NCBI GenBank assembly: GCA_001606155.1
Contig: LODT01000037.1
Location: forward strand, 1,736,001 to 1,800,000
DNA: 64,000 nucleotides
Source of the DNA: Tieghemostelium lacteum
Taxonomy: Eukaryota > Evosea > Eumycetozoa > Dictyosteliales > Raperosteliaceae
Direction of reading: 5' to 3'
In this document: piece after piece, positions 29,763-41,167 of the stretch
How positions within the stretch are numbered: the stretch's first letter is position 1
How the letters are laid out: each line of letters opens with the position of its first letter
Program-made: the position numbers and the translations under genes
The notes under the pieces: model-generated
Databases searched by the model: none
Told to the model about the DNA's origin: nothing
The model's input: the letters and a program-made list of their open reading frames with translations, nothing else

Positions 29763-32531
29763 ATGATTATGAAAAATCATTTAGTAGCAGTAGTACTATT
29801 ACTGGTAATTGTAACATTAGTCTCAGGACAAGGTAACAGATTTAGTAATGGAAAACAGTATTCTTATCCAGTTCAGAACTCTTTCTCAGATTTCTTTATT
29901 AATTCCACCATGGCCTATGGTGTAACAGATAGAGAGGCTGTTAAATTCAGTCTCACTCAATTGGATACACTTTCAAGTGGATCTCAAATCGTTGGAGACT
30001 ACTTTTTATTGGTTTCTGGTGGAACCACATTAACTATCGATTCAATGGCTATTCTAGATGGCACCACTTATGCAATGACTTCAAGTTACTTTTTGAAATT
30101 AAAAGATCCATCACGTACCCAAATTGACAATACTGAGAATTGGACTGGTATTGGTGGATACCAATTCAATAACTATATATTCTCAATCATCACACCAGAT
30201 GACTCTGTTGTTACCTATGATACAACTCAACCATTTATCGAAGCTAATTGGATTGCAGATCCTATTCAAACCACTTCTGCATATTCCTATGTCCTCGATA
30301 CTGCTCATAGCCATAACCTCGCATTCATAGGCGACGAATATGGCAATATCCAAGTCTACGATTCATCAAGTAGATCCAAATTGGCATTTTACAGTCCCTC
30401 AAATCCAAGTGGTTCAACTGAGTATTTAAGATATGCAGGTGTTGTTGATTCTGCAAATTCCAAACTCTACTATTGTACCGATAACAATGCCAATGGTATT
30501 ACTATTGATGTTTTCGATTACACCAATATTCTGATAAATTCCACACTTGTAAGTGTTGGTTCATTTGATATCAACTTACAAGGTTCAAGCGGTTGCTCTG
30601 CAGCTGCTATAGACCCTATCCAAGGCCAACTCTTTTTTGCAGTCTTTGCAAACAGTTTGTTTTTAATCGGAACTGATTTACAAGGTAACAACCAAGATTT
30701 CACTGAAATTGCTCAGGAATCCGATGCCGTTCTTATCAATGTCGAACCTACTGATTCCACAGTTCAGGTATATGCAGGAAGCCAACTTTACACCTTCAAA
30801 TACAAGTCCATATGTCCCAACGACTGTTCTGGAAATGGACAATGTCTATCGGGTACTTGTAGTTGCACCCAAGGTTACTCAGGTAACGATTGTTCCATCA
30901 AACAATGTCTCAATAACTGTACTGGTCCTGAGTTTGGTACATGTAACGACGGAACATGTTTATGCACTCCAAATTGGTCATCAACAGACTGTTCAGTTAG
31001 ACGTTGTCCAGATGATTGTTTCCAAAGAGGTACATGTTCAGGAGCACCTCTCTACGAGTGCACTTGTAACGATGGCTTCAATGGTACCAGTTGTGGAAAT
31101 GCTATTGTATACCCACCTCCACCTTGCGCAAACTTCACTTCTTCCTCATCTTGTGTTGAGAGAGTAGGTTGTGGATGGTGTCATATGGACTCTGAATGCA
31201 AAGATGGTGATAGATACGGACCTTACGAAGGGTTCTGCAGAACTTGGTACTTTGATCAAGACGTTGAAACTGGTGTCATCATTTTAGCCAGTATTTTCAT
31301 CGGTCTAATTGGCATACTATTTCTAATTGACATTTTCTCAACTATTCCTCTGGACAAGGACCGTGCAAATGCCTATTCTGAGGAATATTCAACTGGTAGT
31401 TATCCAAAATTATCTCATGAAGATGCATCTATACTCTGGTGGAGAGACCAACGTTCTGCAAAGGCCTGGACTCTAATGGACCAATTCCAATTCCTTTCTT
31501 TGATTTCTCATCTAGGTGTTGTGTTCCCATCTAGATTCTTGCATTTTACAGAGTATCTTGATTGGACTAACCTCGGTATTCCATTCCCTTCAACCATCTC
31601 ACCACCTGAAGTTCAATCAGTCAGTCGTGACATACTCTCAATGTACCAATACGATAACAGTTTAGGCGTAGGTCCAATGTATCAACTTGCCAATATCCTA
31701 TTTTGGTGGGGACTCTTACTAGGTGCATTCCTCGTTCCTCTTCTCTTATGCTTCTTCATCCTATCACTCATTGAGAAAGCCATTCACTACAAAGAAGTTG
31801 CAAGAAACAGAATCATCCATATTACCCTCAGAATCCTAACTTTTGGATACATTGGTGTTCTAATGTCAAGTTGCTATTCCATGATTGCCCCAATCCATAA
31901 TTACAAGGTAATCATCCCAGGTGCAATTCTCTTTGTCCTCTATGGTATCGGGTACCCTTTGGGCCTCTTCTTCATCCTTAGAGTCCCAGAATCCCGTCTC
32001 CACAACCCAACCTTCAAACAACAATTTGGACAACTCTATGTCAACTTTAAGCCCAAAACCGACCATAGATTCTTCATCTTTGCATTCATCAAGAGATTCA
32101 TGATGGCTGTCATAATAGGTATCCTCGCATTCGATCCTGCCCCTGAGTACCCTATTACCGGTACTGACTTGGCAGTCCCAATAGTGCAAGTAGCAGTCAT
32201 CGTCATTGCATTAGCTGGATATTGCGTACTATTGATTATTCGTAAACCATACTTTGATCACTTCCATCTATGGCTAGAGTATTTCCTAACTGGTGTGAAT
32301 ATTGTAACTGTAGCTCTATGTCTAACTCATATTAAATCACCTTCAGTTGCTGGTGAACTTATTGCATGGATTCTTCAGGCATTGGCATTGGTTGCATGTA
32401 TTGCTGCTTACTTTATCTCATGGATTCAAATGAAATCAGCAGTCTTTGTTAAATTGAGAAAAATATTTTCATGCTGTTCTTCTAAAAAGGAAAAAGAAAA
32501 GTCTGTAGATATGAATACTTTTAAACAATAA
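29763..32531 (+). CDS. EGF/PSI-domain multi-pass membrane protein
   Basis: A single exon encodes 922 aa from the ATG at 29763, chosen because MIMKNHLVAVVLLLVIVTLVSG is a clean signal peptide; an in-frame ATG 37 codons upstream adds only a basic leader. Order: beta-propeller-like lumenal domain (about 30-345); three EGF units (about 350-450; endings such as CTQGYSGNDC and CNDGFNGTSC); a PSI-like cysteine knot (about 455-500; CVERVGCGWCHMDSEC); then about seven to eight membrane helices to residue 895 and a short Lys-rich tail. Codons end in C more often than in neighbours, suggesting strong expression. The combination of EGF ectodomain and TRP/ML-like multi-helix C-terminus is dictyostelid-typical. 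Channel or receptor activity is inference. Confidence 0.85.
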   Translation: MIMKNHLVAVVLLLVIVTLVSGQGNRFSNGKQYSYPVQNSFSDFFINSTMAYGVTDREAVKFSLTQLDTLSSGSQIVGDYFLLVSGGTTLTIDSMAILDGTTYAMTSSYFLKLKDPSRTQIDNTENWTGIGGYQFNNYIFSIITPDDSVVTYDTTQPFIEANWIADPIQTTSAYSYVLDTAHSHNLAFIGDEYGNIQVYDSSSRSKLAFYSPSNPSGSTEYLRYAGVVDSANSKLYYCTDNNANGITIDVFDYTNILINSTLVSVGSFDINLQGSSGCSAAAIDPIQGQLFFAVFANSLFLIGTDLQGNNQDFTEIAQESDAVLINVEPTDSTVQVYAGSQLYTFKYKSICPNDCSGNGQCLSGTCSCTQGYSGNDCSIKQCLNNCTGPEFGTCNDGTCLCTPNWSSTDCSVRRCPDDCFQRGTCSGAPLYECTCNDGFNGTSCGNAIVYPPPPCANFTSSSSCVERVGCGWCHMDSECKDGDRYGPYEGFCRTWYFDQDVETGVIILASIFIGLIGILFLIDIFSTIPLDKDRANAYSEEYSTGSYPKLSHEDASILWWRDQRSAKAWTLMDQFQFLSLISHLGVVFPSRFLHFTEYLDWTNLGIPFPSTISPPEVQSVSRDILSMYQYDNSLGVGPMYQLANILFWWGLLLGAFLVPLLLCFFILSLIEKAIHYKEVARNRIIHITLRILTFGYIGVLMSSCYSMIAPIHNYKVIIPGAILFVLYGIGYPLGLFFILRVPESRLHNPTFKQQFGQLYVNFKPKTDHRFFIFAFIKRFMMAVIIGILAFDPAPEYPITGTDLAVPIVQVAVIVIALAGYCVLLIIRKPYFDHFHLWLEYFLTGVNIVTVALCLTHIKSPSVAGELIAWILQALALVACIAAYFISWIQMKSAVFVKLRKIFSCCSSKKEKEKSVDMNTFKQ

Positions 32532-32796
32532 GATTTTTATTTATAAACCCTACCCAATATACAATAATCATATATATATATATTTATATAATATACACAT
32601 ATTTATTTAAAAGTCATATACTTTCCTTCACTTTCTAAACTTTCCTTATATATAAATAACTCATACTTCTAAACACACCCACACATCTCCTTAAAAAAAG
32701 TAATAATAAAATATATATTAAAACAAACAAATTTCCGGAAATCCAATTAACAATTGATTTATTTGAAATCTTTATATATGAGATTATAATAATAAT

Positions 32797-33599
32797 CTAT
32801 GGACAATGAGTTGGTGAATTATATATTTTACAACCGGAATCAGTTGCTACCAAAGCTATAATGAATAAAATTAAAAATATAATGATTACTATCATACAGG
32901 TACTACCCGCATTCTGTTTAAGAGTTTCGATTCTTGAGTTTGCCACTTTAATTCTATGTGTAACAGCCTCAGTACCAATTTCTACATCTTCCAAAAGTCT
33001 ATTATGCACCTCCAATTCACTGCTCATTTGATTTGCAATATTCAATTGAACTTTTAGAGATGAAGAGATTGCATCCAAAGACTGATCCTGCGTCTTCATA
33101 ATCTCTTTTTGTTGTGTATATATTTGATGATTATTCAGATCTCTAGTTTGATCAGTTTCTCTACCGAACTTTCTATCACTAATCTTATCACCTAGCAATT
33201 CAATCTTTGCACTAGTGTTATTAACAACCTTATCAAATTCATTTGATAATTGATTTTTTTTTAAAGTTAAACCCTCAACTAAATTTCTTCTTCTCAATAG
33301 TTCTTTTTCAAGTCTATAATTTTTACAAAACAAGTTGTGTGTGTGAGTAGATATGGTAAACAACATTAAGTTTACAACTCTAAGACATACATTCTATGAT
33401 TTCCATATGTTAAATTATCGTGTAATCTTGCTATATCATTTGTCAATGTAATTAAACTTCTTCTTAATATAGTTGGTGTATTTCTTTGTACTCCACCAGG
33501 ATTAATCTTCATTTGTACAGAATAGTCTTTGATTTCTCCTGATAGTATATTAATTGATTTATTAACATTTTCGTAATCACCTATCCAAACGTCTCCCAT
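32797..33599 (-). CDS. Qc-SNARE, syntaxin-8-like
   Basis: Exons 33599-33391 and 33313-32797 (donor GTATGT, acceptor TTATAG) give 241 aa. A helical N-terminal domain is followed by the SNARE motif (about 140-205; QSLDAISSSLKVQ...SRIETL), a tail anchor (CMIVIIIFLILFIIALVA) and about a dozen lumenal residues. It would act with syntaxin 7, Vti1 and VAMP7 in endosomal fusion if orthologous to Dictyostelium syntaxin 8. The central zero-layer position, normally Gln (as in ELDEQNE), reads ELEVHNR, so His appears to replace Gln. The codon is CAC and the surrounding frame is sound. Confidence 0.87.
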
Positions 33600-33997
33600 T
33601 TTTGGTATAGTTATGTTTCTTTATTAGAATAGTAAATATAAATATATAAAAAAATGAAAAACGAACTATAATTGGAATAGTTCTTAGAGTTTTGTATTGT
33701 ACAGGAGAGATATATCAAAAAAAAAAAAAAAAAAAAAAAACAAGATTAGTTTTTATCTTGGTTCTTAAAAAATTAGGATGATCAGATTTTAATCAACCCC
33801 AGTATTAAATTTATTCAATATTTATAAATTAATAATTTTTTAATATGCAAAATTTTTCTATTTTTGGTATTAATATTAATAGTTTGATTTCTTATAACAA
33901 AGTGGGTTTGGTAAATGAAAAAAAAAATTCAAATAAAATAAACATCATTTTTTTTTATTTTTTCATAAAGGATAGATTTCTTGAATACTGATTGAAA
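33600..33997. other. Divergent promoter spacer
   Basis: AT-rich DNA with a poly-A run (about 33718-33740) lies between the Qc-SNARE and CARMIL-like genes. No RNA or ORF is seen. Confidence 0.55.
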
Positions 33998-36646
33998 ATG
34001 ACATCTAATCAAATTGATTCTCCTCCTTTGGAAGTCTTAGAATCTGATCAAGGTAAATTTTAGTATTTTTATAAATTGCTATTCACTAATTACTAGCTTT
34101 GGTATTAACATCTACACCATTTGCCATATACTACAGCATTCATTGATGAACAGATTGGACCTTTAGGAGGTATATTTGGAGAAGAGATTACATGTCAATG
34201 TCCTGTTAGTGTCACTAGAAATGACAAGGATACCCAACTTAATCAAAGAATATTGGTAGTTGGAAAATATAAACTATTATTGATAAAGAAGACTAAATTT
34301 AACAAAAAGGTCAAGAAATCAATACACCTATATGATCTCATTGAAATTAGTGAACCTTTAGTTAATTTACAGTTTCCAGATACAGTAGGTTATACCACTC
34401 CATTTTTAAAATTATATATGAATTACAGTATATACTAATACTAGATATTCTATCAATACCATTTAAATATTTAGATTGAAATTAAATATAAAGATGCAGA
34501 GAGTAATAGTATTAGCACATTTTTATTGAAAGCAGCTAGTAGACAAATTGAAAGTATAATTATAAAGACATTGGCAATTACAACCTATTCTATATCTAAA
34601 GGGTTCCCTCAAGAGGTATTATTGAGGATTAATCTACCATTGTCTAGATATCAACCTTTGAAGTTTGATCATAACTTTGGTGTTGATGGTAAAGGTATTG
34701 CTGAACAGTATATAGCACACTCACATTACTTTAAGAGAAAGGCAACTTTGGATTTTCTCAGACACTTGGAGACACTGTATCAAACAAGGTACCCTGTACT
34801 GGATCTAACTCAGATTCCAGGTATAGATGCTAGTTGTTCTCTGGGCTTTAATTTATTCACTTCTATTATATGTCTAAGACATAACCCATTTATAAGATCA
34901 CTTAGAATTTCGTCAGTACCTCATATTAATGTGGTGTCATCTGTAGGTGAGATGCTTCAGACTAATACAACTATAACAGAGATTGTTATATGTAATCTAT
35001 TGACAGAGCAGTCGTTTACACCTCTGGGACATGCTTTGGCTATGGGGAATTGTAATATACAGGTACTGGATATCTCGAATAATATGATGAACTATGAATC
35101 TGTTAGTATGATTATTGAAGGTCTTTCACAGTACCACCATTCACTGGTTAGTCTAAATATGTCAAAATGTAATATACCACCAAAAGGAATAGCATTACTA
35201 TTTGAATGCTTTGAAAAGAATCTTGAAATGTCACTGACTGTAGAGACTTTAGATCTCAGTGACAACAGATTTCAAGATTCAGGATCAGCAGCCTTTGCAT
35301 CGTGGATCTCAAAAACACGTGGATTCAATAGTCTCACCAAACTCATTTTACAAAACACACAATTAAATTTAACCACACTTTCACCCCCATTTAGAACACT
35401 AAAATTAGAGTCATTGGATATTTCAAGAAATTCAATTAACTTGTCTTCTGCTAAGATCCTCAGTTCAGAGTGTTTAGAGTGTCTGAGCTCACTGAAATAT
35501 CTCTCAATGACATCGTGTTCTCTCATTGGTGACTCTGTTCAACTTATCATTGTAGCCCTAGGAAAATCTCAAAAAGTTTTAAGTAATTTGCAACTAAATA
35601 TTGCAAGTAACAGCTTTGCAGCAAAGACAGCAAATATACTAAGTCAACTTCTACCAGAGTACACATATATAAGTGGACTAGACTTAAGCTTCAATAACTT
35701 TAATACCAAGCAACTTGTTGATATATTGGGTTCACTTCATAATAATAAGCAATTGAAGGCTTTGGATATTGGACATAACTCATTTAACTCGAATGATGAA
35801 CAGTTAATGCAAGCTGTAGTCTCATTTGTACATAATCATCAGTCACTTGAGAAACTAGGTCTAGGTTGCATTAATAGACCTTTAGGTCAATCACTTCACA
35901 ATCTCATACAATTCCTTGCTATAAACAAGTCTATAACCGCATTGGATCTAACTGGTAATGATTTGAATGATCACGGTGCTTGTCTACTTGCAGACACACT
36001 AAGACAAAACAAAATACTCAAAAAGCTATTTATAGCAGGAAATAAGTTTACAGCTGTAGGTTGGGACTCTTTAGCTAGTCCTTTTGTGTACTTTAGAAAT
36101 ACAACTCTTATTCATATGGAATTACCTCAAATTCACGAACCTATTCTGCAATCGGATAGCATACAGGCTATCTTACCACTTGCCAAACGACAGCAAATGG
36201 AGGATCTATTTTTTAGAATTCGTATGCAGTTGACATTGAATAAGAGCAAGGTACCATCTTCATCTCGTTATCAGTATCTACCTCAACATGACCCACCTAT
36301 TTATATTAAACCTAAAGCAGATGTACCTGACCACTTAAGAGACCCCAACCAAAGTAGTAACTCTAACCTTAAAATTATTACTAATGGTACTGGTAGTTTA
36401 AGATTAAATTCACCAAACCAGAAGGCGAGCATTTCTTCTATATTTTCTAAACCTCTGACCTTGTTGAACATTGATTTACAAAAATCATCAAATTCTGAAT
36501 TACCAAACTCTAATTCCATTGAGAATGGTCTAAATACAATCTCTAGAAAATTCAGTATCAGTTCAAATAATTCTTCAACTTGGAAGAATGATGATGAATC
36601 TTGGAAAAATCAAGATCATTATGATAATGAAGAAGATTTAAAATAA
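33998..36646 (+). CDS. CARMIL-like leucine-rich-repeat protein
   Basis: Exons 33998-34052, 34137-34384 and 34475-36646 give 824 aa. The second junction uses GTAGGT/TTTAG in phase 0, which joins VNLQFPDT to IEIKYKD as a continuous strand. An N-terminal PH-like domain (about 20-125) is followed by roughly 15 LRRs (about 160-560; LDISNNMMNYESVSMIIEGL, LDLSFNNFN, LDLTGNDLNDHGACLLADTL). This is the plan of CARMIL/LRRC16 proteins, which link membranes to actin capping protein, Arp2/3 and myosin I. The C-terminal 190 residues are Ser/Asn-rich and shorter than the D. discoideum CARMIL tail. I do not see an obvious capping-protein-interaction motif or proline-rich myosin site. It may be a paralogue with a different job. 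Confidence 0.8.
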
Positions 36647-36730
36647 TAAAAAAATTTAATTAAACTACTTTATATTGTGTATCTTATTTGAGTTATGTTA
36701 TATTCTTTATATGCGTTTTTATATGACTAT

Positions 36731-37193
36731 TTACATTCTTCTATTTTTTAACATTTCTTTAATCTGTGTTATATCTTGTTCTAATTTTTCAAGTCTACTA
36801 TCAGTAGATACTCTCTCTAATTAAGGTATTAATATTGATACTATAAATTAATCATTTAGACATTGTTAGTAATAGAAATGTTTACATACCAGCTTTTGGT
36901 ATTACAACTAAACGACTTAAATCTTCTGGGCTTAGATTTACAAGATGATCAATTGAAATGAATTCTAAATTAATTAAAGCTAAAGAGTGTTCAGATTCCT
37001 TTAGTTTACCAATTGCAATGTGTTCTTGAGCATCATCATATTGTTTGAATACTGGAACTTTAGTTTTTAATTTAATCTCTTCTAATGTTGAATAAAATCT
37101 AAATGAACCACCTTTATTGATCAACGATAGTTTATTTATAGAGTTTATAGATTTTACTAAAGAATTCATACTTTTGTTTGAATGATGTTGCAC
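36731..37193 (-). CDS. Small putative mitochondrial protein, unknown
   Basis: Exons 37193-36890 and 36816-36731 (donor GTATGT, acceptor AATTAG) give 129 aa. The first 38 residues are basic, Ser/Asn-rich and lack acids (KSMNSLVKSINSINKLSLIN), ending GGSFRFYST, a typical mitochondrial presequence and cleavage region. The middle is a compact helical domain (YDDAQEHIAIGKLKES, VNLSPEDLSRLVVIP) and the second exon encodes a helix ending LEKLEQDITQIKEML. I do not recognise the family. The second exon has an uninterrupted frame and its own stop, which supports the model. Confidence 0.65.
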
Positions 37194-37631
37194 TTCAATA
37201 ATTAATTATAAAAAATAAAATAATTTTTTTTAAATTTTGTAATATTATGAGTTCACACACCAACACTTAATTTGAAGGTGTTTATCAATAAATTCAATTT
37301 CATTATTTTTGATTGAATGAGATTTTATCCTAATTAACTATATTCAAAAAAAAAAAAATAAAAGTCATTCACATAATTTTTAATTGCTTTTTTAATTTAA
37401 TGAATTGTTATAACTGTTATTGAGAAAATAGAAATTAATTAATTGTTTTTTTTTGTTGTTATTAGAGGAGGGTATTGTTGACAAGAACAAGAAAGTATAT
37501 ATATTTGAGGGTTGAGGGGGGGTTTTCTTTTAAAGAGGAGTATTTAGTATTTTCCCTTGTATATCTGTATTTTAGAACTCTTTCTTGTTTGTTGTTTTTA
37601 TAAGGGAATTACTTGAGATTAATTAATTAAT
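37194..37631. other. Intergenic spacer
   Basis: AT-rich DNA lies between the small protein's start and the 3' end of eRF3, with a G/T-rich patch near 37505-37560. No feature called. Confidence 0.5.
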
Positions 37632-39284
37632 TTACTTTCCAGCAGCAGCTACAGCAGCTAAATAGGCTTCTTTTGCTTTTTTACCAATTGAAGTTACTTT
37701 ACCAAAAGCAATAGTTTTAGAACCCTCACGTAGAGTGAATCTAGATAATTGTGGATTCATAGAGAATTCCTCTAGACAAATTGGTTTGTTTAGCACAAGA
37801 CGACATTTAACAGAGTCACCAACCTTTGCATAGGGTGGTTCCTTTTTAATGTCATTACCAGTCTTCATATCAACCAATGCGAGGAGACGTTTGACTTTGA
37901 CCTCTTCAACGGCAGAATGAGCATGGAAAACAGCCTCAAAATCAGCGGTAAAGAGTTTTCTCTCATTTGGCAGATCGAGGAGTATAACAGTAGCTTCAAT
38001 TTCAGAGACACATGGTACAGGACGTGGAATCTCAGAGATTACAGATCCCTGTTTGATAACTTCTTCTTCAACACCCTTTAAAGTGATAGTAATATTCTCA
38101 CCTGGTTTAGCAGTCTTAAATGAACAAATGTCACCAGTCAATGCAAGAACTTCAGTTTTGATCTTTTGTGGCATGATAAGGACTGATTGACCTACTGAGA
38201 TGGTACCTGACTCAATCTTACCAATGGCATTAAGCATACCTCTGTCTTTGTATGAAGATGACAATGGTACTCTGAGTGGATGTTGAATGTTTCTTTCAAT
38301 TGATGGTAACTCATCAAGAGTTCCAATGACTGAAGGTCCTGAATACCAGCTACATACACCGGGTTTCAATGGATCTTTAATATTGGCTGATGTATAACCT
38401 GATCCTGGAATAAATGAGAAATCCTTCTTTGGATTGTATCCACATTTCTTTAGATGACCTGTGATTTTCTCTGTGATTTCGTCGTAACGTTCTTTAGACC
38501 ACATTACAGAAGGTTCATCCATCTTATTGACCAAAACCAAGAGATACTTGATACCAATCATCTTGGCAAGACGTGCATGTTCAATGGTTTGACCACCATC
38601 AACACCAGCTTCAAACTCACCCTTCTTGGAAGAGATGACTAAAATGGCGACATCAGCTTGAGCTGCACCAATAATCATATTGGGTACATAGTTTCTGTGT
38701 CCTGGAGCATCTAAAATGGTGTATCTCTTCTTTTCAGTTTCAAAATGTGCTCTACCAACCTCAACTGTCTTACCTTTGGTTCTCTCCTCTTCGTTTGTGT
38801 CCATAATGTATGCAAAAATCCAAGATTCTCTGTGATTTTCTTTGGCTTCTCTTTCGTATTTGGCTAGTGTGTGTGCATCAACTTGACCGGTAAGCAACAT
38901 AATGTTACCTGATATAGTACTCTTACCTGCATCTACATGTCCCAAGAAAACAATATTAACATGTTCTCTAGAGTCTTCAGGTAGATCTTTAATAGTGGCT
39001 TTTGAAACTCCACTTTCAATTTGATCTACATCTTCATCATCATCATCTTCTAAATCGTCATCTTCAACTTTGAAAACTGATTCTGTTGGTTGTGTTGGTA
39101 ATTCACTTTCTGTGAATTTTGTAGATGTAGTGGTAGTAGTAGTGGTAGTAGTGGTAGTTGGTGATTCTACTGGTTGTGGTGGTGTAGTTGTCTCTGTAGT
39201 TTCATCTGTAGTTGGTGTAGTTGGTTTTGGTGCAACAAACTTTGGTACAAATGATGATGCATTAGGATTTAGTTTAAATGCCAT
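37632..39284 (-). CDS. erf3: Eukaryotic peptide chain release factor 3 (eRF3) GTPase
   Basis: A single exon encodes 550 aa. The N-terminus carries LNPNASSFVP, a PAM2-type motif that binds the MLLE domain of poly(A)-binding protein, followed by a Pro/Thr-rich and acidic linker (to about 105). The EF-1alpha-like GTPase shows G1 GHVDAGKST, the GKTVEVG switch, G3 DAPGH and G4 NKMD, then two beta-barrel domains ending with TLREGSKTIAFGKVTSIGK. eRF3 stimulates eRF1-dependent termination at all three stop codons. HBS1 is the nearest relative, but eRF3 N-terminal features and the GKTVEVGRAHFET segment favour eRF3. No prion-like Gln/Asn domain as in yeast Sup35 is present. Codon use is more biased than its neighbours, fitting high expression. 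Confidence 0.96.
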   Translation of the reverse strand: MAFKLNPNASSFVPKFVAPKPTTPTTDETTETTTPPQPVESPTTTTTTTTTTTSTKFTESELPTQPTESVFKVEDDDLEDDDDEDVDQIESGVSKATIKDLPEDSREHVNIVFLGHVDAGKSTISGNIMLLTGQVDAHTLAKYEREAKENHRESWIFAYIMDTNEEERTKGKTVEVGRAHFETEKKRYTILDAPGHRNYVPNMIIGAAQADVAILVISSKKGEFEAGVDGGQTIEHARLAKMIGIKYLLVLVNKMDEPSVMWSKERYDEITEKITGHLKKCGYNPKKDFSFIPGSGYTSANIKDPLKPGVCSWYSGPSVIGTLDELPSIERNIQHPLRVPLSSSYKDRGMLNAIGKIESGTISVGQSVLIMPQKIKTEVLALTGDICSFKTAKPGENITITLKGVEEEVIKQGSVISEIPRPVPCVSEIEATVILLDLPNERKLFTADFEAVFHAHSAVEEVKVKRLLALVDMKTGNDIKKEPPYAKVGDSVKCRLVLNKPICLEEFSMNPQLSRFTLREGSKTIAFGKVTSIGKKAKEAYLAAVAAAGK

Positions 39285-39470
39285 TTCTATTGAAGATCTA
39301 AAAAAAAGAAAGATATAAACTTTTTTTTTCTAAAAGTAAGTACAAAAACAACAAAGTAAATAAATAAAAATAAAAAAAAATGTGAAAAACGAAATAGAGT
39401 CGTTTTTTAAAAAATTGAAATAGTTGTAATTTGAACTATCTAAATATATATATTAAATTTCTCAAAAAAT

Positions 39471-40478
39471 ATGATATTAAAAAAATTTAATCCCCATTTA
39501 ATTTGTTGTAAGAATGTGAGATATTTCTCAAATACCACCTCTAAACAAATTCTAGGATTCGATCCAATTAATTTAAATTATGCCATCAATAGTCCAAACC
39601 CACAAAAACTTTCACCAGAGTCATCTAAAAACAAATCAATTAAAAATATAGTAATATTACACGGTCTTTTTGGATCATTAGTCAATTGGAGAACTATTGC
39701 ACAGAAACTCTCTGATGAGACAAATACCAATGTCATTACAGTGGACCAAAGAAAGTAGGTAGATTTTGATCTATTTGAATTACATTTTTTATGAGATTGA
39801 AGGTAATATTAATGTATATAATTAAGTCATGGTGTGTCACCACATACTAAGGAGATGAGTTATGATTTGATGGCTAAGGATTTGGAGATGTTGATTAGTA
39901 AGAATAATCTAGAGAAATGTTGTGTTATAGGTCATAGTATGGGTGGAAGAGTTGCAATGAACAGTGCACTGTTTCATCCGGATATAATGGAAAGGTTGAT
40001 TGTGGTTGATGTCTCACCTAGCAATTTTCAAAATCCAACGATAAATGGTTTTAAAGTTTATATGGAGGGTATGAATAGTATGGATATGAGCAAGATAAAA
40101 GTCAGATCCGATGCTGATAGATTTTTGGAATCTTTTGTGCCTGATAAAGGTGTAAGACAATTCCTATTAACTAATCTACAGTTGGGTGACAATGATCAAT
40201 ATTATTGGAAGAATAACATTCCATCATTGTTGGCAAACATTTCCAATATCAGTTTGTTTCCAGTGCCTTCTGACAATCCCCAAAATCTTCAATTTACAAA
40301 ACCTACTTTATTTATTCGTGGTGAGAAATCACCTTATATTCAAGATCGAGATACCCCAATTATTAAATCATTTTTCCCACATTCACAAATTACCACTATC
40401 CCAAATGCAGGTCATTGGGTACACGCAGATGATCCAAAATCATTTTTAAAAATCACATCAGAATTTATAAACAAATAA
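39471..40478 (+). CDS. ABHD11-like alpha/beta hydrolase, probably mitochondrial
   Basis: Exons 39471-39754 and 39827-40478 (donor GTAGGT, acceptor TTAAG, joining VDQR to NHGVSP) give 311 aa. The first about 30 residues are basic with few acids (MILKKFNPHLICCKNVRYFSN), a likely mitochondrial targeting signal. The fold shows ILHGLFGSLVNWR (oxyanion HG), VDQRNHG, nucleophile GHSMGG, DVSP, an acid in the FIRGEKS strand region and the catalytic His in GHWVHADDP. These segments match ABHD11 and bacterial YbfF esterases. ABHD11 in animals protects the 2-oxoglutarate dehydrogenase lipoyl system, so a similar role is possible but not shown. Confidence 0.88.
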
Positions 40479-41167
40479 AAACTAAAAACACCCTCCAAAT
40501 AAATACACAAAAATGTATTCATATAATTAATAAAAAAAAAAATAATCATCGCCCAATAATAGTGGTAAGTGTGGGAGGTGTGTTGTAAAATCGATTAATT
40601 GTGTCAATATTTCATTGAATAGTTTTTTAGTGCAACATTAAAACCCCAATCCACTGAAATATCAAGGACAACTTCCATAACTTTTAATTTCATCAGTCAT
40701 AAACTGTTTTTACTCTATGAAAAATATCTGTTTTGTGTAAACACAATACAGAGTATACTTGCAACAAAACTTATTTTCTTTCATCACTCGAAATAAATCA
40801 AATTTCTTTTCAGATCTACATCAAATCTAAATGTCGCACAACAGTCAGAGAGGCATTTTGCAGAATTTAGTTTTTTTTAGGCCCATTCCTCATATAAAAT
40901 TTATAAAAATACCAAGCAATCAAAAAACTTGTCACATCCGTGTGTTAATAAAATTTGCTCAATATTTTTCTTTGAACTTAATTATTTCACATTGATTTAT
41001 TAAATTATAGAAAGTTTTATTCATTTATTTCCAGACTGTTTTAATTTAAAGTTTTTTTTCTTCTTCTATATATAATATATTTCAAATATCTTTAGTTTTC
41101 TTTCTGTACAACTATACATCTATCCCCTATTCCCCCAATATATATTTATTCAACATAATTTGTAAAA
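40479..41167. other. Intergenic spacer
   Basis: About 690 bp. The part 40640-40880 is slightly less AT-rich, but I found no hairpin set, promoter element or ORF to support a gene. The stretch just before 41168 is a T-rich leader, usual for highly expressed dictyostelid genes. Confidence 0.5.
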
